Part shown: in pieces, positions 21,885-34,700 of the stretch
Layout: every line of letters starts with the position of its first letter
Position numbering within the stretch: the first letter of the stretch is position 1
Assembly: GCF_021134715.1 (NCBI RefSeq)
Contig: NC_060023.1
Location: forward strand, 1 to 64,000
From: Daphnia pulex
Taxonomy: Eukaryota > Arthropoda > Branchiopoda > Diplostraca > Daphniidae
Direction: 5' to 3'
Length of the DNA: 64,000 nucleotides
Program-made: the position numbers and the translations under genes
Notes under the pieces: generated by a model
Told to the model about the DNA's origin: nothing
The model's input: only the letters and a program-made list of their open reading frames with translations
Databases searched by the model: none

Positions 21885-22450
21885 AACATCGCTTTTTGTC
21901 TCATTGCCGCAGCGGTGGTGGCGGGTTGCGTTTAAACTCGTGCAGTAGTAAACCGTCTTGTACCGGACGCTCTGTTTATTGAATTTTTTGCACATTTCGA
22001 AAAAATAATAAAAATGAGTTTTATGTATTTAAATTTTTATTTATTACCGACATCACATTGATAGGGTTTAACATTGGGTTATGTGGTTTAAGGTACAAAT
22101 TTTAGGGTTGGTAGGTGTATGTTAGTGGGGTTTGGAGATTAATTGGTAGGGATATGTTTATAGGGTTATGAATTAAATACTTTTGTATCCAAACTTGAAA
22201 TATCCCCCCTCCAACATCCTCCCCTTTCCCAATCCCGAAAACATGTTTATTATTTGTTTGACATAAACATCCCATATTTGTTTTTGTTGCTTCTGAACTT
22301 CGAAACGGTAAGCTGCAATAGTCACGATGACAATTTAACAAAATAATGATGCAACTTCGGTAACACACCAGCACCAAGGAACGGCCAATTGAATTTGATG
22401 CAGAAAAACTTATCACCAGCATAGGCTGCAACAACGTACCACAGCGGACA
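21885..22450 (-). repeat. Segmental duplication continuing past the hairpin
   Basis: Counterpart of 16320-16960. It shares the GCCGCAGCGGTGGTGGCGGG segment, the GGACGCTCTGTTTATTGAA segment and the MGCLCQTNNKHVFGIGKG start on the minus strand. The 137-codon minus frame at 22102-22515 that crosses it mixes this with unrelated sequence and is not convincing as a gene. Confidence 0.45.
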
Positions 22451-24980
22451 GCAACTTCGCGAACATCCACGATAAACCTGTAACCGAAATGAAATGAATT
22501 TATCTTCAGCATCAAATCAATGGAACTGCTGTCTGAAAAGACAAATTAATGACTTGTTATGTAGTTTTAGTTAAACCAAATATACTGAAAACAATATCTG
22601 ATGGCTATTGTTGAAACAAAAACAAAATGTGTGATTTAGACTACAACAAAGAAGAAAGAGAAGCTAAAACTTTAACTGGATGTTAATCCAGCTTTTTAAA
22701 AAATCAAATACTATCAAGCAGTGAATTATCATGCAATGATAACAAAAATGACACAAATATAGCTTAACTATGAAATCTCTCGGTGTCAGTTAGCAAGCTT
22801 TTTGAATCAGCCAGACAATTAGAAAGTTGATTGAAATAATTACTTCAGTTGTTCATGTTTCTTCATTTGACGAAACACATAGCAGTACAGGTAGCAAGAG
22901 GAACAACCTTTTCCAGCTGGCTGCATAAAATCCCTGTGTACATTGGGGATTGGGCAGCAATGACGAAGCTCAGACTTTACCAGACTGTTAAAAAAAAAAA
23001 AAAAAATATCAATTACTATCAAGGACACAGCGTCTCAAATGACAAAAACAAAATGACAGAAGTTAAAGTTAACTACACAATCTTTCGGATTAAATTTTGC
23101 AAAGGAACCTACAGCTATCAAGCCTTTCCAAGGTAGGCAACAAAAGTTCTTGAACAGGCAAGTTAAGACATATTCACCAACTAACTAAGTCTCACAGTTA
23201 GAAAGTTAAACTTATTTACCTGATTTGTTCTTAAGTGTTTCTTACAAAACGTTCAGCCGGTACGTACAGGAAAAAGAGACGACATCTTGGCAAAATGTAC
23301 AGATGCTCAGGCCACATGATCAGCTGGAATTTCCAAGTAGAAATTATAGGCTAGGTTACCACACAAATAACTAAATTCACACACAAATAATTAAAATTCA
23401 GTAACATCTAACAATCTAAACGGGGAATACCATTTTTATGAAGAAAAACGTGAGGAAGGAAAATACGTCGTACGGATTGTCTAACGATACGCTTTCAATC
23501 AGTGTGCTCGATAAAAATGGCGGCGATTTTGCGTAACGAAGACTTGTTCCATATCAGTAGTTGTAAATGTGAATCATAGATGGCGATGAAACTTGTATTT
23601 TAGTCTGCTAAAAAAGAGTAAATAAAAAGACGAAAGATAAAATGTCTGCAATTGTCAACCTACGTGTTCCGTAATTTTCAGCAGTTTGTGTCATTTAGAC
23701 CCATTTCTAATTATCCCACATCATTTCGCAAAAATTAGGAAATTCAAAAAGTGGATGGTATTTATCATATTTTTAAACTGGCGCTTAGAATAGATTATTT
23801 ACACGTGAATGGCATGTGTTGTAACCGGCTTTCTGTTAAAATTGATTAGGAGATGACGAATTACGTTCGCTGGATTTGAGTCCAAACAATTCGTTGAATA
23901 TGAGATCATATGAAGTATACAAGAGAGCAGCAGTTCTTCCTCCAACAAAACGCCAACTGATGAAGACTGGCCCTCGGCTTGGTCAGTTTGCCAGGTCTTT
24001 CCATCCAGCTTGTGTCCGACTGCCTTTGCATCAGATCTGGGTTGTTCCGGGGCATCACCACCCGGTAAATTTGCCAATGCAGAGTTGATGAAGATCCCCA
24101 ACTTTCTTCACTTGACACCACCCACTATTGAGAGACAAATATGCTAAGCATTGAAAAGTGAGAACCCTGCAGTATAATAGATATTTTCATAAAGCTTTAC
24201 ACATTATTTGTTTGTAGAGTTCTGCACAGAGTGGCCAAAAGAGTTGGATACTAACAAAAAGATTGCAAATCATTTACCCATCACAATCTCAACTAGTGAT
24301 TAGTGATTACCTCAATTCTTTCCTCTCATTGAGGGATGCCCGAGCCAGAATTGTAACACTCCAGGTCTGAAAAGAAGAAAAAAAGAGCATCTCATTTCCT
24401 GTTACAACTTACAAGTAACTATTTTCTGAGTTTGATTTTTTATAGATAATTTTGTGTAAATTTGTAAATAATGTAGATCATTTTCTTTATCCCATTGCTA
24501 CTTAGAGTTTGCCATGCGCTTGTACATTTACCAGATCTTCTACATATGCCTTACTCAATTGCCTACTTGCCACTTTGTTAACTGCATCAATTGGGAAGCT
24601 GCCTTTTTTCCACATCCGCAAAAATCGCTTCTTCAAAAATCTCTTGTCGCTTCCGTCCGCTGTAACAACCTGCACCTGCAGTCACTCGCCGCGGGATTAT
24701 GCTCAGGTAAACAACAATTGACTTACTTTCCTAGATTATCTACTAAATATCTACTTGCGCTAAACTCTGTGTCTGTGCAGTAATTCCATTCCAAAATCAG
24801 GCCCTTCTTGCGCGCAAAAAAATTTTATTTGGACGTTTCTTTTTTCTAACGCTAGATGGCTTTTTGAAAATTTGTTGCTGTCAAAACAGTCAGTTTCAGT
24901 TACTTTGCACATCTCTTTAAACATTTATCGGCAGTTATTTTGTTGAAATATTTAGTGATAACTGACGATTACTATTCCAG
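22451..24980. other. Decayed gene-like sequence
   Basis: Contains minus-strand exon-like islands, for example near 23240-23340, whose CATTTTGCCAAGATG matches 26530-26560. Another at 23799-24101 reads INSALANLPGGDAPEQPRSD in one open frame of 100 codons. A plus-strand exon-like segment at 24500-24705 pairs with 18396-18655. No frame can be joined into a protein with confidence. A 16-A run lies at 22989-23004. CTCF-like ATAGATGGCGAT is at 23576 and CGCTAGATGGC at 24850. Confidence 0.3.
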
Positions 24981-25370
24981 CAACAAAGCTCACTTGTTAG
25001 GTTTTCGATATTTGATTTTTTATTTCTACTTCCGGTTTACTCATTTCAGTCTGTAGTTTAGTAAATATTCATCTGACGTACGAAAGAACCACATATTCGT
25101 GATCCTCGTCAAATTTGTGGTAAAGTTCATGTTTTGTTTTTTACGTATTCGTACTTCCGGTTTCGAAAATTTTCCTGAACTATAGTTCAGGAAAATTCTC
25201 GATTTTGGCCAAATTTTGGATTTCGTTTAAATCCCACCTAATCGACCCCAAATTTCATGGGGATCACGAATATGTGGTTTATTTTGACGACAGCTCAATG
25301 GTTGAGGCGCTGTGGCTACTTCCGGTATACTTCCGGAATTTTTTTTAAAGACTAGCAAGTGAGCTTTGTT
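24981..25370. mobile_element. Palindrome-bearing inverted-repeat element, copy 3
   Basis: Bounded by CAACAAAGCTCACTTGTTAG and CTAGCAAGTGAGCTTTGTT. The internal 30-bp perfect palindrome is identical to that of copy 1. It lies in the same relative position as copy 2 within a larger duplicated segment (about 24450-25370 versus 18080-19290), so some copies arose by segmental duplication and not by transposition. Confidence 0.8.
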
Positions 25371-25634
25371 CTGTTAACAGTTCTCAACATTGCAAGCTCG
25401 ATTTAAACTTTAAAAAATTGCATATTTAAATCTTTGAGCTAAAAAACCTGATTATTGTTTCTTTCTGTATTATGTAACTTTTATTGGCCTGTCAGTAATT
25501 AAGAATTGAATTTCTCTTTATTCAGGTAATGCAGAGGAAATTTCGAGAAGATGGACAACGTCGCCGGTATCTCCAAAGTGTCAGCGCGGATCATCATTTG
25601 TTGTTGGTAATATGTTTGTGTTTGTATTAGTTAA

Positions 25635-25871
25635 CCCGTTGTCTGCCACGCCTTTGTTCTCCCCGCTCCTTAGCATGGGCCGCGCCGAAAGGCGCCTGTT
25701 TGGCAATGCACCAAGTTCCCCCTTGTCGATGCGGTGATGGATTCTCCTGTCACCGTGTCAGCCCGGACTTGTCAGCAATGGCAAGTCCCACTTTGGTCAC
25801 GGATCCTTCCGACGTGGCGCGTAGAGTAGTAGAGTACAACCTACGTGTTGTATGGCGTGGCAGCCAACGGG
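25635..25871. mobile_element. piggyBac-type non-autonomous element (TTAA target)
   Basis: 237 bp flanked by TTAA on both sides (25631-25634 and 25872-25875). The ends are CCCGTTGTCTGCCACGCC and, inverted, CCCGTTGGCTGCCACGCC: 18-bp terminal repeats with one mismatch, starting CCC. TTAA duplication plus CCC ends are the hallmark of the piggyBac superfamily. There is no transposase. Interior G+C is higher than the flanks. Confidence 0.85.
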
Positions 25872-26150
25872 TTAACTTTAGTGTATGTATGTATGTATGT
25901 TATGTTGTATGTAAAAAAAAGTGGTGGAATTGTGGGTGGAGGTGGGACAAATATAACGCAATTCCTTAATTACTCTATTCATTTCTTTATTTATTAAGTA
26001 TTTTCTGTAATCAACAGAATGGTAATGCGAAGGATGAATGAGATAATCAGTTAACTAATGCTACAATATCAGTTTCATGTCCGATACTTAAATAAATATA
26101 GTTAACACATATGATCATTGGTTCATGCATCACAGCAACACAACTCAAAG

Positions 26151-27438
26151 TTATTGAAAGAAAACAACCATTAGGTCTGGGCCGTCATCTGGCAGTTCTG
26201 GTTTCACAACATCACAGATAAGTGATAACTCCACACCAAGGAAGGACAGCAGCAGCACACCTTTCACTATCTCGTCATTTGGGCAGCATCTCCATTTACA
26301 GCTTGAACATCAAATGGCCAGCAAAACCTACAGGGAAAAAGCCAGACTTAGCTTCAGAAAGGAACATATAAATCACAGGCAAAGCACACTGAAAAATAGA
26401 AAAATAAAGTTAACATTTTGCAATCTTACTTGAAAATTGCTTCAGCATTAAAATTTACTGAATGATTCCACAGTTAACAAGTCAGATATAAAATTCCAAC
26501 CAACGTAAACTGAACCCCAATAGACGAAATTTCAGCAAAATGGACAGCAGTTTTGGCCCACGTGATCAGACTATATCGCAAAGTGGGAATCAGATAAAGG
26601 TCTATCTGTAAACTCAAAGATAAATGTAACATTCAGTAAGTTAAAAAAAAACTCAAGTTACAAACTAGAATTACCAATTAGTTTTGATGACTGAAAATGT
26701 AGACACACACCATATTGCTACCTGTTAGCAAGGTTACCCGATTTTCCCATTGATGAAAATAAAAATAGCACATGACCTGTAAAAGTAAAAAAAAAAAAAA
26801 TACATTATATCAAATCTACAATTAGCCTTTTCATTAGAGTTAAGTTAAAATACCTAGTGAGTGCTCTATGCTGCAGCCCTGCAAAAGCATCACGCTTCCA
26901 TTGTCTCTGGATTTCAACACTCACAATGTCAATAACACTGCTGAACAAATCTTCAAAGATTGGGTTGGCTTGGTCTACAATTGAGTAACAATTGAACATG
27001 AAACTTTGGAATTTGTATCAAAAGACTTTTTACTTTTCTTTCTCCGGTTTCGGTGAAGCCAGCTTCAGTTTTTCCTCCATTATTAGCTGTTGCATTTCTG
27101 CTTTTGAAAAGGTTTTGAAAATGTTGGCACACTGCAGCCAATCTAATCAAAATCTTAAGATTATTTAAACCACCTAGCCAGAAACAATCCATAATTTAGT
27201 ATGTCATAAAACAACATTCAAGTATTTAATTTACCTTTGTGCTGGAAATGGGAAGCTTTGGGTTCTCCTTGCAAGGAAGCTTGACTTTGTTTCCCCGTTT
27301 CAGGTGCTGCAGTGGGGCCAGGTTGTACAATTTGCAAACTTCAATTGATCCATTTGCTTCAGCATCCAACTGTGTCTTGTTTTGGGCGATAATTTTCGAA
27401 TAAGCTTCTTCTCGTAGACCATCATTGGGCTTTTCCAT
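26151..27438 (-). pseudogene. Unrecognised multi-exon gene, probably decayed
   Basis: The first exon, 27235-27438, begins MEKPNDGLREEAYSKIIAQN and ends in phase at a GTAAAT donor. Further exon-like islands with good borders are 26859-26975 (QANPIFEDLFSSVIDIVSVE then IQRQWKRDAFAGL), 26742-26780 (SCAIFIFINGKIG), near 26500-26610 (LITWAKTAVHFAEISSIG) and a terminal stretch ending PELPDDGPDLMVVFFQ and TAA at 26151. AATAAA on the minus strand lies about 160 bp further on. I could not join all islands in one frame: the second island needs a phase the first does not supply. It is therefore a pseudogene, a noncoding transcript or a gene I have mis-spliced. A related decayed copy is near 23240-23340. 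Confidence 0.3.
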
Positions 27439-27517
27439 GACACATCAATATACCTTATTTTTTCAATGCAAATAGGACGGTGGTTAATAAATTTCCATAA
27501 ACATTAGAAATATTTGG

Positions 27518-27602
27518 AATAACGTAAACCCGCTTTCTTTGGGGGTTTACGTTATTTCCCCCCTTTTTTTCCCCTTTTTTTTCCCCCCTTTTTTTCCCTT
27601 TG
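27518..27602. other. Perfect hairpin followed by a polypyrimidine tract
   Basis: AATAACGTAAACCC (27518-27531) pairs perfectly with GGGTTTACGTTATT (27543-27556) around an 11-base loop. A run of C and T tracts, alternately C4-7 and T7-8, follows to 27602. It lies just upstream of the minus-strand gene-like region ending at 27438. The function is unknown. CACCTAGCGG, a reversed CTCF-like core, is at 27630. Confidence 0.6.
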
Positions 27603-28769
27603 GTAGGCCTCGCAGACAGCAGCTACTGTCACCTAGCGGTAGAAATATGGATCTCTTCTGGGCGGGAGAATGCCGTGATTCAAACTAGAATTGTATAGTC
27701 TCGTTGATTGTTTCCAAAATCAATTGAAAACATCTCTGATACTAAATTATTTAAATAAAAGAAATGCGCTCAAGCTCATAATTTTTGTTTCTAGCAATAA
27801 AAAGAGAGAACGTGAAAACCAATCGTGTTATAACATCTTTGCCTTGTATTACATAAGTCCACTGTTCATATTTTTTTTATTCTTTTTGTTTTTGTTCTCC
27901 CTTGAGATTTTCCGATCAAACAGTTTTTTTTTTTTTTCAATTTGACACTGACGAGGTGACGACAATGTTATTATATAAACAACATGTATAATGCCAACAA
28001 TTTTTTTTTTCCTTTTTTTTCTGCTGGGCTGGGGTGGGTGGGGTCTACATGATGCACACAAATACTCACTACGCGCACACGGTCAAATATTTTTTTTTAT
28101 AACTTTTCTTTTCATTTCTTGTGTGTGTGATGGACTGTGGGGCGTCGCAAAAAGGCAGGAGATGTTTTTCTTTTTTCTTTGTTGACGGGAAAAGGAAACA
28201 CGAAATCAAACAGAATCGAAACACGAAAAAGAAAAAAGAAAAACGGCACGGTTCTTTTATCGTCGTCGAATGGGGTTGCAAAAGCCAAAGAGTGGGAGGA
28301 GTCAAATGTGTGTACAGAAATATTGGATTTCGCTACTTGAAATCATAAATAAGAAATTTTCATTTCTTTTCTTTCTCGTTTGAGGGGGGGAGGCTACACA
28401 AATACACAGTCAATCTACTCTGCCCCAATAGTCAAATTCTCTCTAAAATAATAATCAGATTTAAAAAGACAGAATAAAGAAAAATGCATTTGATTGTGTG
28501 CAAACCGGAGGGTAATAAAAGGGGCCGATTGGAATGTCGATTGTATAAACATCATCTGCTAAAACACGACTGTCGTTTTTAAAAACCCTAATTTTTAGAA
28601 ATCATCTACACACCTGATATCAGCCTGTGATATAAATTGCCCCGCCCCCTGATCCATTGGGTCAAAGGGCGGGTGTCGTTACATAACTGGACATTGATTC
28701 ACTACTCTGACAGATTAGCCCATTTTCTTTTTTAAATCAAACATCTCTTCATCTTTTGACAGTCGAAAA
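27603..28769. other. AT-rich, low-complexity stretch; probable WDFY3 3' UTR in part
   Basis: Long T and A homopolymers (27924-27938, 28001-28020 and others) create short overlapping frames on both strands with no protein character. The part nearest 28770 should be the WDFY3 3' untranslated region. The nearest clear minus-strand AATAAA I see is close to 27880, which would make that UTR about 0.9 kb; this is inference. Confidence 0.4.
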
Positions 28770-31700
28770 TTAAGAAGTTCCATCGCTGGACATTTTCAAA
28801 GAAGCGTAGCACTCTTGACACACCCGCACCGGCCGGCGGATCCTCAATTGCATAATTTCAGACTCGTAGCGACTGCAACTGTGGAAACCCAAAACCAAAA
28901 TTGCCAAAAATTAATTTCTATTTCAATCGGCAAATTTCCATTTTAATTGAAATTGAATTTACCGGGAGCAGAAGACGTGTCCGCAGTTGCGGCAGTGATG
29001 TCGGCGCTCAGTCAACGAGAATTTCACGCGGCATTTAGTGCACGTTTCGGCCGTGTCGTCGCGGAGCCAATGGTCGGCCACCGAGCGGCCCGTCACGTCC
29101 GTCACGCTCCACGAATGGATGCGACCGCGGGCGTCGCCAACCAATACAGTTCTATTGTCCCTTTTTTTGAAATAAACAAATCAAAACAAAATTAGGAAAT
29201 TTCATTCAAATGATTTTGGTTTAATTTAAAAATGTTTTTACTTGGAAATGGCCAGAGATGTGACGGACGCAGGTTCGCTGTTATCTTGGCGATCGTAGGC
29301 CGTGTGCATCGTTAATTTCGTCCGGAAAATCAACTGCCTCTGCCACTTGAAACCTGCAACCGGAAGACAAATAAAATTCGTTAGCAAATTTCATCCGTCC
29401 AATTATTCTGAGATTTAAAAAAAATTCAAACCTTCTTTGAGGACGTGGCGGGATTTCTTGCCCGGCTGTTGGCTCACGAAAGGAGCCACCACGTTAGCTT
29501 TGGGCGTCTGCTGCTGTTGCTGCTGCTGGATGGCGCTCTCCCTCACTTCCGACTCGCTAATCATTTCAAACGTTCCGTTCAGACTCGAATCGCTCCGGCT
29601 CGTCTGCAACGGCTCCGTCGATTGTTGTTGTTGTTGTTCCGGTTGTTCCAGCGATGGATTCTCACCTTCCTTTGGTTGAGTCGGGACGGGCGAAGAAGCT
29701 GGGCAATAAAATAGAAACAGAGTCGTCAATCCAGCGAAAATGATTAATAAAGTCAAATGGAATTGGTTTACTGCTGTCGGGGCCTTCGTGTTCGCTGCTG
29801 TCGCCGCAGCTGATGGGCAAACTGCTGACGGACGCCTGTCGCTGCAGAATGGCACCGGGCAGCTGGGCATCGTCGGGTGAATCCTCTTCCGATTCTTCGA
29901 CCAGTTTAGGAGCCTCGGCCGTTTCTTCCGTCCTTGGAACTTGTGTCGGCGTTTCCTCGTTGGGAACCTGGGAAACAATTTCAAACCAATTAAAATAATC
30001 CCAGGTAAAAATTGCCGTAGATCGAATTACCTGGACGTAGTCGAGGGACCACATTCGAACGACTCCGTCCGTCGATCCCGTCAGGATGACGTTCATGGGA
30101 TCCCACTCGTTCAACTGCGAGAAACAGACGCAGAGGATGTGCTGCGAACGGCCGATTTGACCCACCAGGGTGTTGACGCTGGCCAGCGGGTCGCCGTTGA
30201 TGGACCACAGGTGGAGCCAAGTGCCGGAGCAAGTGGCGATGTCGCCCGTCAGATCGTTGATGTCGATGGCCGCAAGCGGCGCGTTGTGCCCAGTCAACTG
30301 TCGGATAAAAGTCAAACGCGACAAATCCCAGACGATGGCCGTCCGATCCCTGGAACCCGACACCAGGATCTGGTAGCCGGCCGAAGCCGCCAGGCAAGTG
30401 ACGGCCTCCGTGTGACCGTAGAGATGCTGGCGAACGGTGAACTGTTTCTTGCCCAGGTCCCAAACGGTGACGACCGTATTGGCCCCGCCCGTCACCACCG
30501 TGCGTCCCGTTGGGCAGACGCAGGTCAGGATCTCCTGGTGGAACGGCGTCTCGCAGACCATCAGGGCCTTGTCCGAATCGTGCGGGACCAGTCGGATGGA
30601 ATGGTCAGCGTAGCCCCAGGCGACGCATCGCGTGTAGTTGGGCGGCAGGAGGCACTTGTTCTCCTCGACGGCCACCACCGACCGCTCGGCCCCGATCATG
30701 TGACCCACGGGCCGTTTCAGCTCCTTGACGGCCTGCAGCGACGGGCTGAGGTGGTCGACGTGGTGGAAAAAGGCCTCGGCGGCCGCCCCGCTTCCTCCGC
30801 TTCCGCCCGCTCCGCCCGAATGGAAGCCGGAAGCCGCCGACGACGGCAGGAGAGGCAGGATCTGCATGGCAGCCTGTCCGGCCAAAGGCAAGGCCATTTC
30901 CAGTCCACTGATGCGACTGCCGGCCCCGCCCACCTTCTTGCTGGGATGCGGCTTCTTGAAGAGCTGCTTGGGCGTCTGTCCGAAATTGTTGATGAATCCG
31001 ATGACGGCGTTCTTCTTGAGCGGATCCTCGATGCTGTAAATGTCCACGTTGCCCTCGTAGAAGAGCGGATGGAAGAGGTTGACGGACTCGACGGCCGCCG
31101 GCCCTTGCTGCTTGTAGCCGAAGATGAGATCGATCCACTCGTGCAGGTGCTGAGAGACGTAGTCGCTCTCCAGGGCGGCCCGGTGCAGCCGGATGAACTC
31201 GCGCGGGTCGTTTTTGGCCCAGGGAGGCAGGACGACGTCGTCCAGGGCCACGCCGCTCTGCTTGCAGCCCAGGTCGAACCGGTTGGCGTTGACCAAAAAG
31301 TCGGGCAGGTAAAAGAATTCGGGGATCAGCTCCTTGACGTCGGCCATGTTGAGCTGGGCAGCCGACCACCAGGCCTCGCGGATCGAGTGGAACAGCCGGT
31401 CGGCCAAGTCAAAGTGTCCGCCCTGCAGCTGGAGGAACTGCTGGGTGAAGGGCTCCAGCCGGACCAGGTAGGAGCAGACGATCATGGCCGACGAGTAGTG
31501 GGTGCCGTAGTGGTAAGGGCCCGTCTCGTTGTGCGGGTCGTCCCACTCCTTGTAGCGCTTGCGGAACTGCTGCAGCCGGTCAGACGTCTGGGCCCCCATC
31601 GGCTTGGACAGGTCGCGGAAGGTGGACGGCTGCGAGAGGTCCAGCTCGGGCGAGTCGTAATCGGCCAACACCCAAGGGAAAACTGGGTACTGCATCAGAT

Positions 31701-34700
31701 CGTTGTAGGAGCGGCCGGCCAGCGTGTTGAGGTGCATCAGATACTGAAAGTTGGACAGTTCGCCCCTGACCCAGCGCTGGGTCACCGACGTCTCACCCAT
31801 CAGGCCGGCCGTCATGGTCGACAAGAGGCCAGCCGACTGCTCCACGTTGGCCGCCCGCTTCTGGCCGGCCACCGATTGGCTGGCCGAGTCCGAGAGGCCC
31901 GTAGCCGTGGCCAGGAGCCGCTGGTAGACTTTGTTGCGGACGTTGGGCGGGAAGGCCAGCAGGTGGTTGCGTCCGTCATTAGAGAAGATCTCCAGGGCGA
32001 TGGGCTGGAGGAGGTAGCGGCGCTTGTGGACCTCGCGGATGTCCTCGTAGCCCAGCCGCGAGCACTGGTGGACCGACTTGAGCTCCTGACGGTTGCTGTT
32101 GCTGCTCCCGCTGCTCCCGTAGCCGGGCGTCGTGTACGGCGGAACGATCGGCTCGAACGTCCCCGACGGGAAATTGGAAACGTCGCGGATTTCCCGCGAC
32201 GGAGTCTGAGTGAATCCGTCCACCACGTATAAATGCTCCTTGCCTGTTTCAAGTTGAATTAAATCCTGGCCAGCAAATCAAGACGAAATAAATTAGATTA
32301 CCAAAGAGAAGGAGTCCGTCGACCGTTTCCAGGCCCTGGACGCGTGCCGAGCGGAACAAATGGCCGATTTTCTCGTTTTCTTCCAGGAGTCGCATCAGGT
32401 TCTGCCAATCCTGCGGTTGTTGCTGGGCAGTCGATTGGGATGAAACCAGCGGCTCGTCCGCCGCCGGACTGGATCCGATCAATTCCACTTCCTCGTCGAT
32501 ATCGGCCATCGTCTGATTCACCTGCTGGACGTCTCGTTTGATGGGCCTCAGCAATTGCGGCAGATCCTGCGGCAGCTGCGGAGAAGTCGACAGGATCGTC
32601 TCGGCCGGCACCAACTCGTCACCGGCGCTGCTGCCGCCGGAACCGCTCTCCACCAGCACCGACTGCTGCTGGGCTTCTTCCGGCTCCTGGACCCGATCCA
32701 CCACCTGATCCTCTTGCAGGAGACTCTGCCTCCATTTCGAGTAGAGTTTAAAGTGCTCCTTGGCGTCCAGGGAGGTGGCCACCTTGTACCGGATCGACTT
32801 GTTCTCGGCCAACTCCAATTCCGGCCGGTACGGGTACAGGGCGTAAAAGTGCGGATTGGGCGTCAGTTTCTTGCGCATCCGGCAAGGCCCTTCCGTCATG
32901 TCCAGCATCCACTTGGTCAGGACTCGAGACTCTTGCGACGGGCCCCAAAGGCCGCGCACCCGCAGCAATTCCGTCTCTTCCACCCGCTTCCAGCTGAGCC
33001 GATTGAATTGCTCGACGTGCTGCAGGGCCTGCTGCCTCTGCCTCCGCTCCAGCTCCAGTTGCTCCTTGAGGCCGGCCAGTTGGTACTGGGTAGACAGCCA
33101 GACGTCTGCCCAGCAGTAGGAGAGGTTACCGGCGTGACTGTGCCGGCCCATGACGTTGATCGTGTCCTCCTTTTTGCTGCTCTTCATCGTCAGCGAGCGG
33201 CTGGTCAGACGGGTCAGCCCGCCCGTCACTTTCTGGATCTTGGACTGGATCTGGTTGGGCGTCGACACTTCCAGGACGGTGCGGTAGGCGGAGCGACGCT
33301 CGGCCTCGACGTATTGCATCCACAACTTGAGGGCCGGCTCTCTGACCAGCTCCAAACTGGGCGCCCGGTGCTGAGTGTTGGCGCCCAGGCTGATCTTGAA
33401 GGCCTCCTCGACGGCCGGTTTCTTGCTGACGTACAATTCCTCCCAAACGCGCTGGGCGGCCACGGCGGCCAAATGCTGGGCCTCTCTCAAACTGCTGTTG
33501 GGCTCCACTTCCTCTCCGCTCACGTGCCAAGTCGTCCGGCTCGGCTCCGTCCTGCATTTTGAAATTCAGTCAACAATTTGTCCAAAAAATTCCGCACAAA
33601 AATGAAATGATGAAAAACTTACGAGATTTTCAAAGTCAACGTCAGTTGGAGTAGGCAATGGCACAGGCAGCCGATAAATTCCAGGTCGTGATTGCCCGAC
33701 CCGAAAATCAAACTCCTGGAAAAAACGGACAAATAATAAGTTTCGATTGTAAACAAATGGATTGCCAATGAATTAATGACACACCTGTGATTAGTCAATT
33801 TGTGGAGGGCTTCCAGCAACGACATTTGCTCGCTGATCGAGTCGGCCGGCCTGGACAGGAGGAATAGGATGCAGCGGTTGAGGCAGCGGTAAATGTTGTC
33901 CAGCGACTGAGAGGCCAGGCCGGAAGAGCCCGAGCCGCCGCTGCTGGCGCTGCTGTTGCCGCCAATACTCGACGTCCGTTTCTTGGCCTGGGTGATGAGC
34001 TGGACGATGAAATCAAAGACGTGGTGGGGGTCACGGTTGAGGACGCCCAGCCAGAGCTTGTCCACCAAGCGGCCGGCCAGGTAGAAAATGTTGGGCGCCA
34101 CATTCTGGAGGCTGCCGCCGATCTGGGTGACGACGGGCAAGACTCCCTGCTCGCCCAGGATGACGCCGGCCGACGAGAGATATTCCATGACGATCGTTAG
34201 CAATTCCGTCTGGAATTGGCAGTGCTGGTTGTAGTTGGCCGAGTCCGGGCAGGCGTCCATGATGACGTCGATGATGGGCACCGGACGGACGGTGGTGCTG
34301 CTGCCGCTGCTGGCCCCCGTCCCGCCGCCGCTGGTGACGGGCAGCGAGAGCGAGTCGATAACGATGGTCCTCAGAAAGTCCATCAGCGTCTTTTTGGCCC
34401 GGTGGTGGAAGGTCAGCGGATCCTTGGCCGACTCGATCGAACTCTCCACCATGACGAATTGGCGGTTCAACTCCTCGACGGGCGTGCTGGGCTCAGAACT
34501 GAGGCTGTGCTGCTGCTGGTGATGGAGGCCGATGGGGAAGAGGCTGGCCACCATGGCGTTGAGCAGGTCCGACGTCATAAACACCGACATGTAGTCGGGC
34601 GCGTTGTTGTAGACGTAAAAGAGGAACTGGAGCAGGACGTTGGGGTAGTTGGTCGACGCCTCGTCGGCGCCGCTGCTCTCCTCCGGGTTCATGATGGCCC

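Noticed and set aside
22102-22515. 137-codon minus-strand ORF
   Set aside because: Only its MGCLCQ segment recurs in the other duplication copy (16751). The rest is unrelated sequence read through, so it is listed as repeat and not as a gene.
27691-28348. Cluster of 60-84 codon ORFs on both strands
   Set aside because: They consist of Phe/Lys runs from T and A homopolymers; no protein character.
29941-32232. 763-codon ORF antisense to WDFY3
   Set aside because: The reverse shadow of a G+C-rich exon; no family features. The sense strand carries unambiguous BEACH and WD40 sequence.
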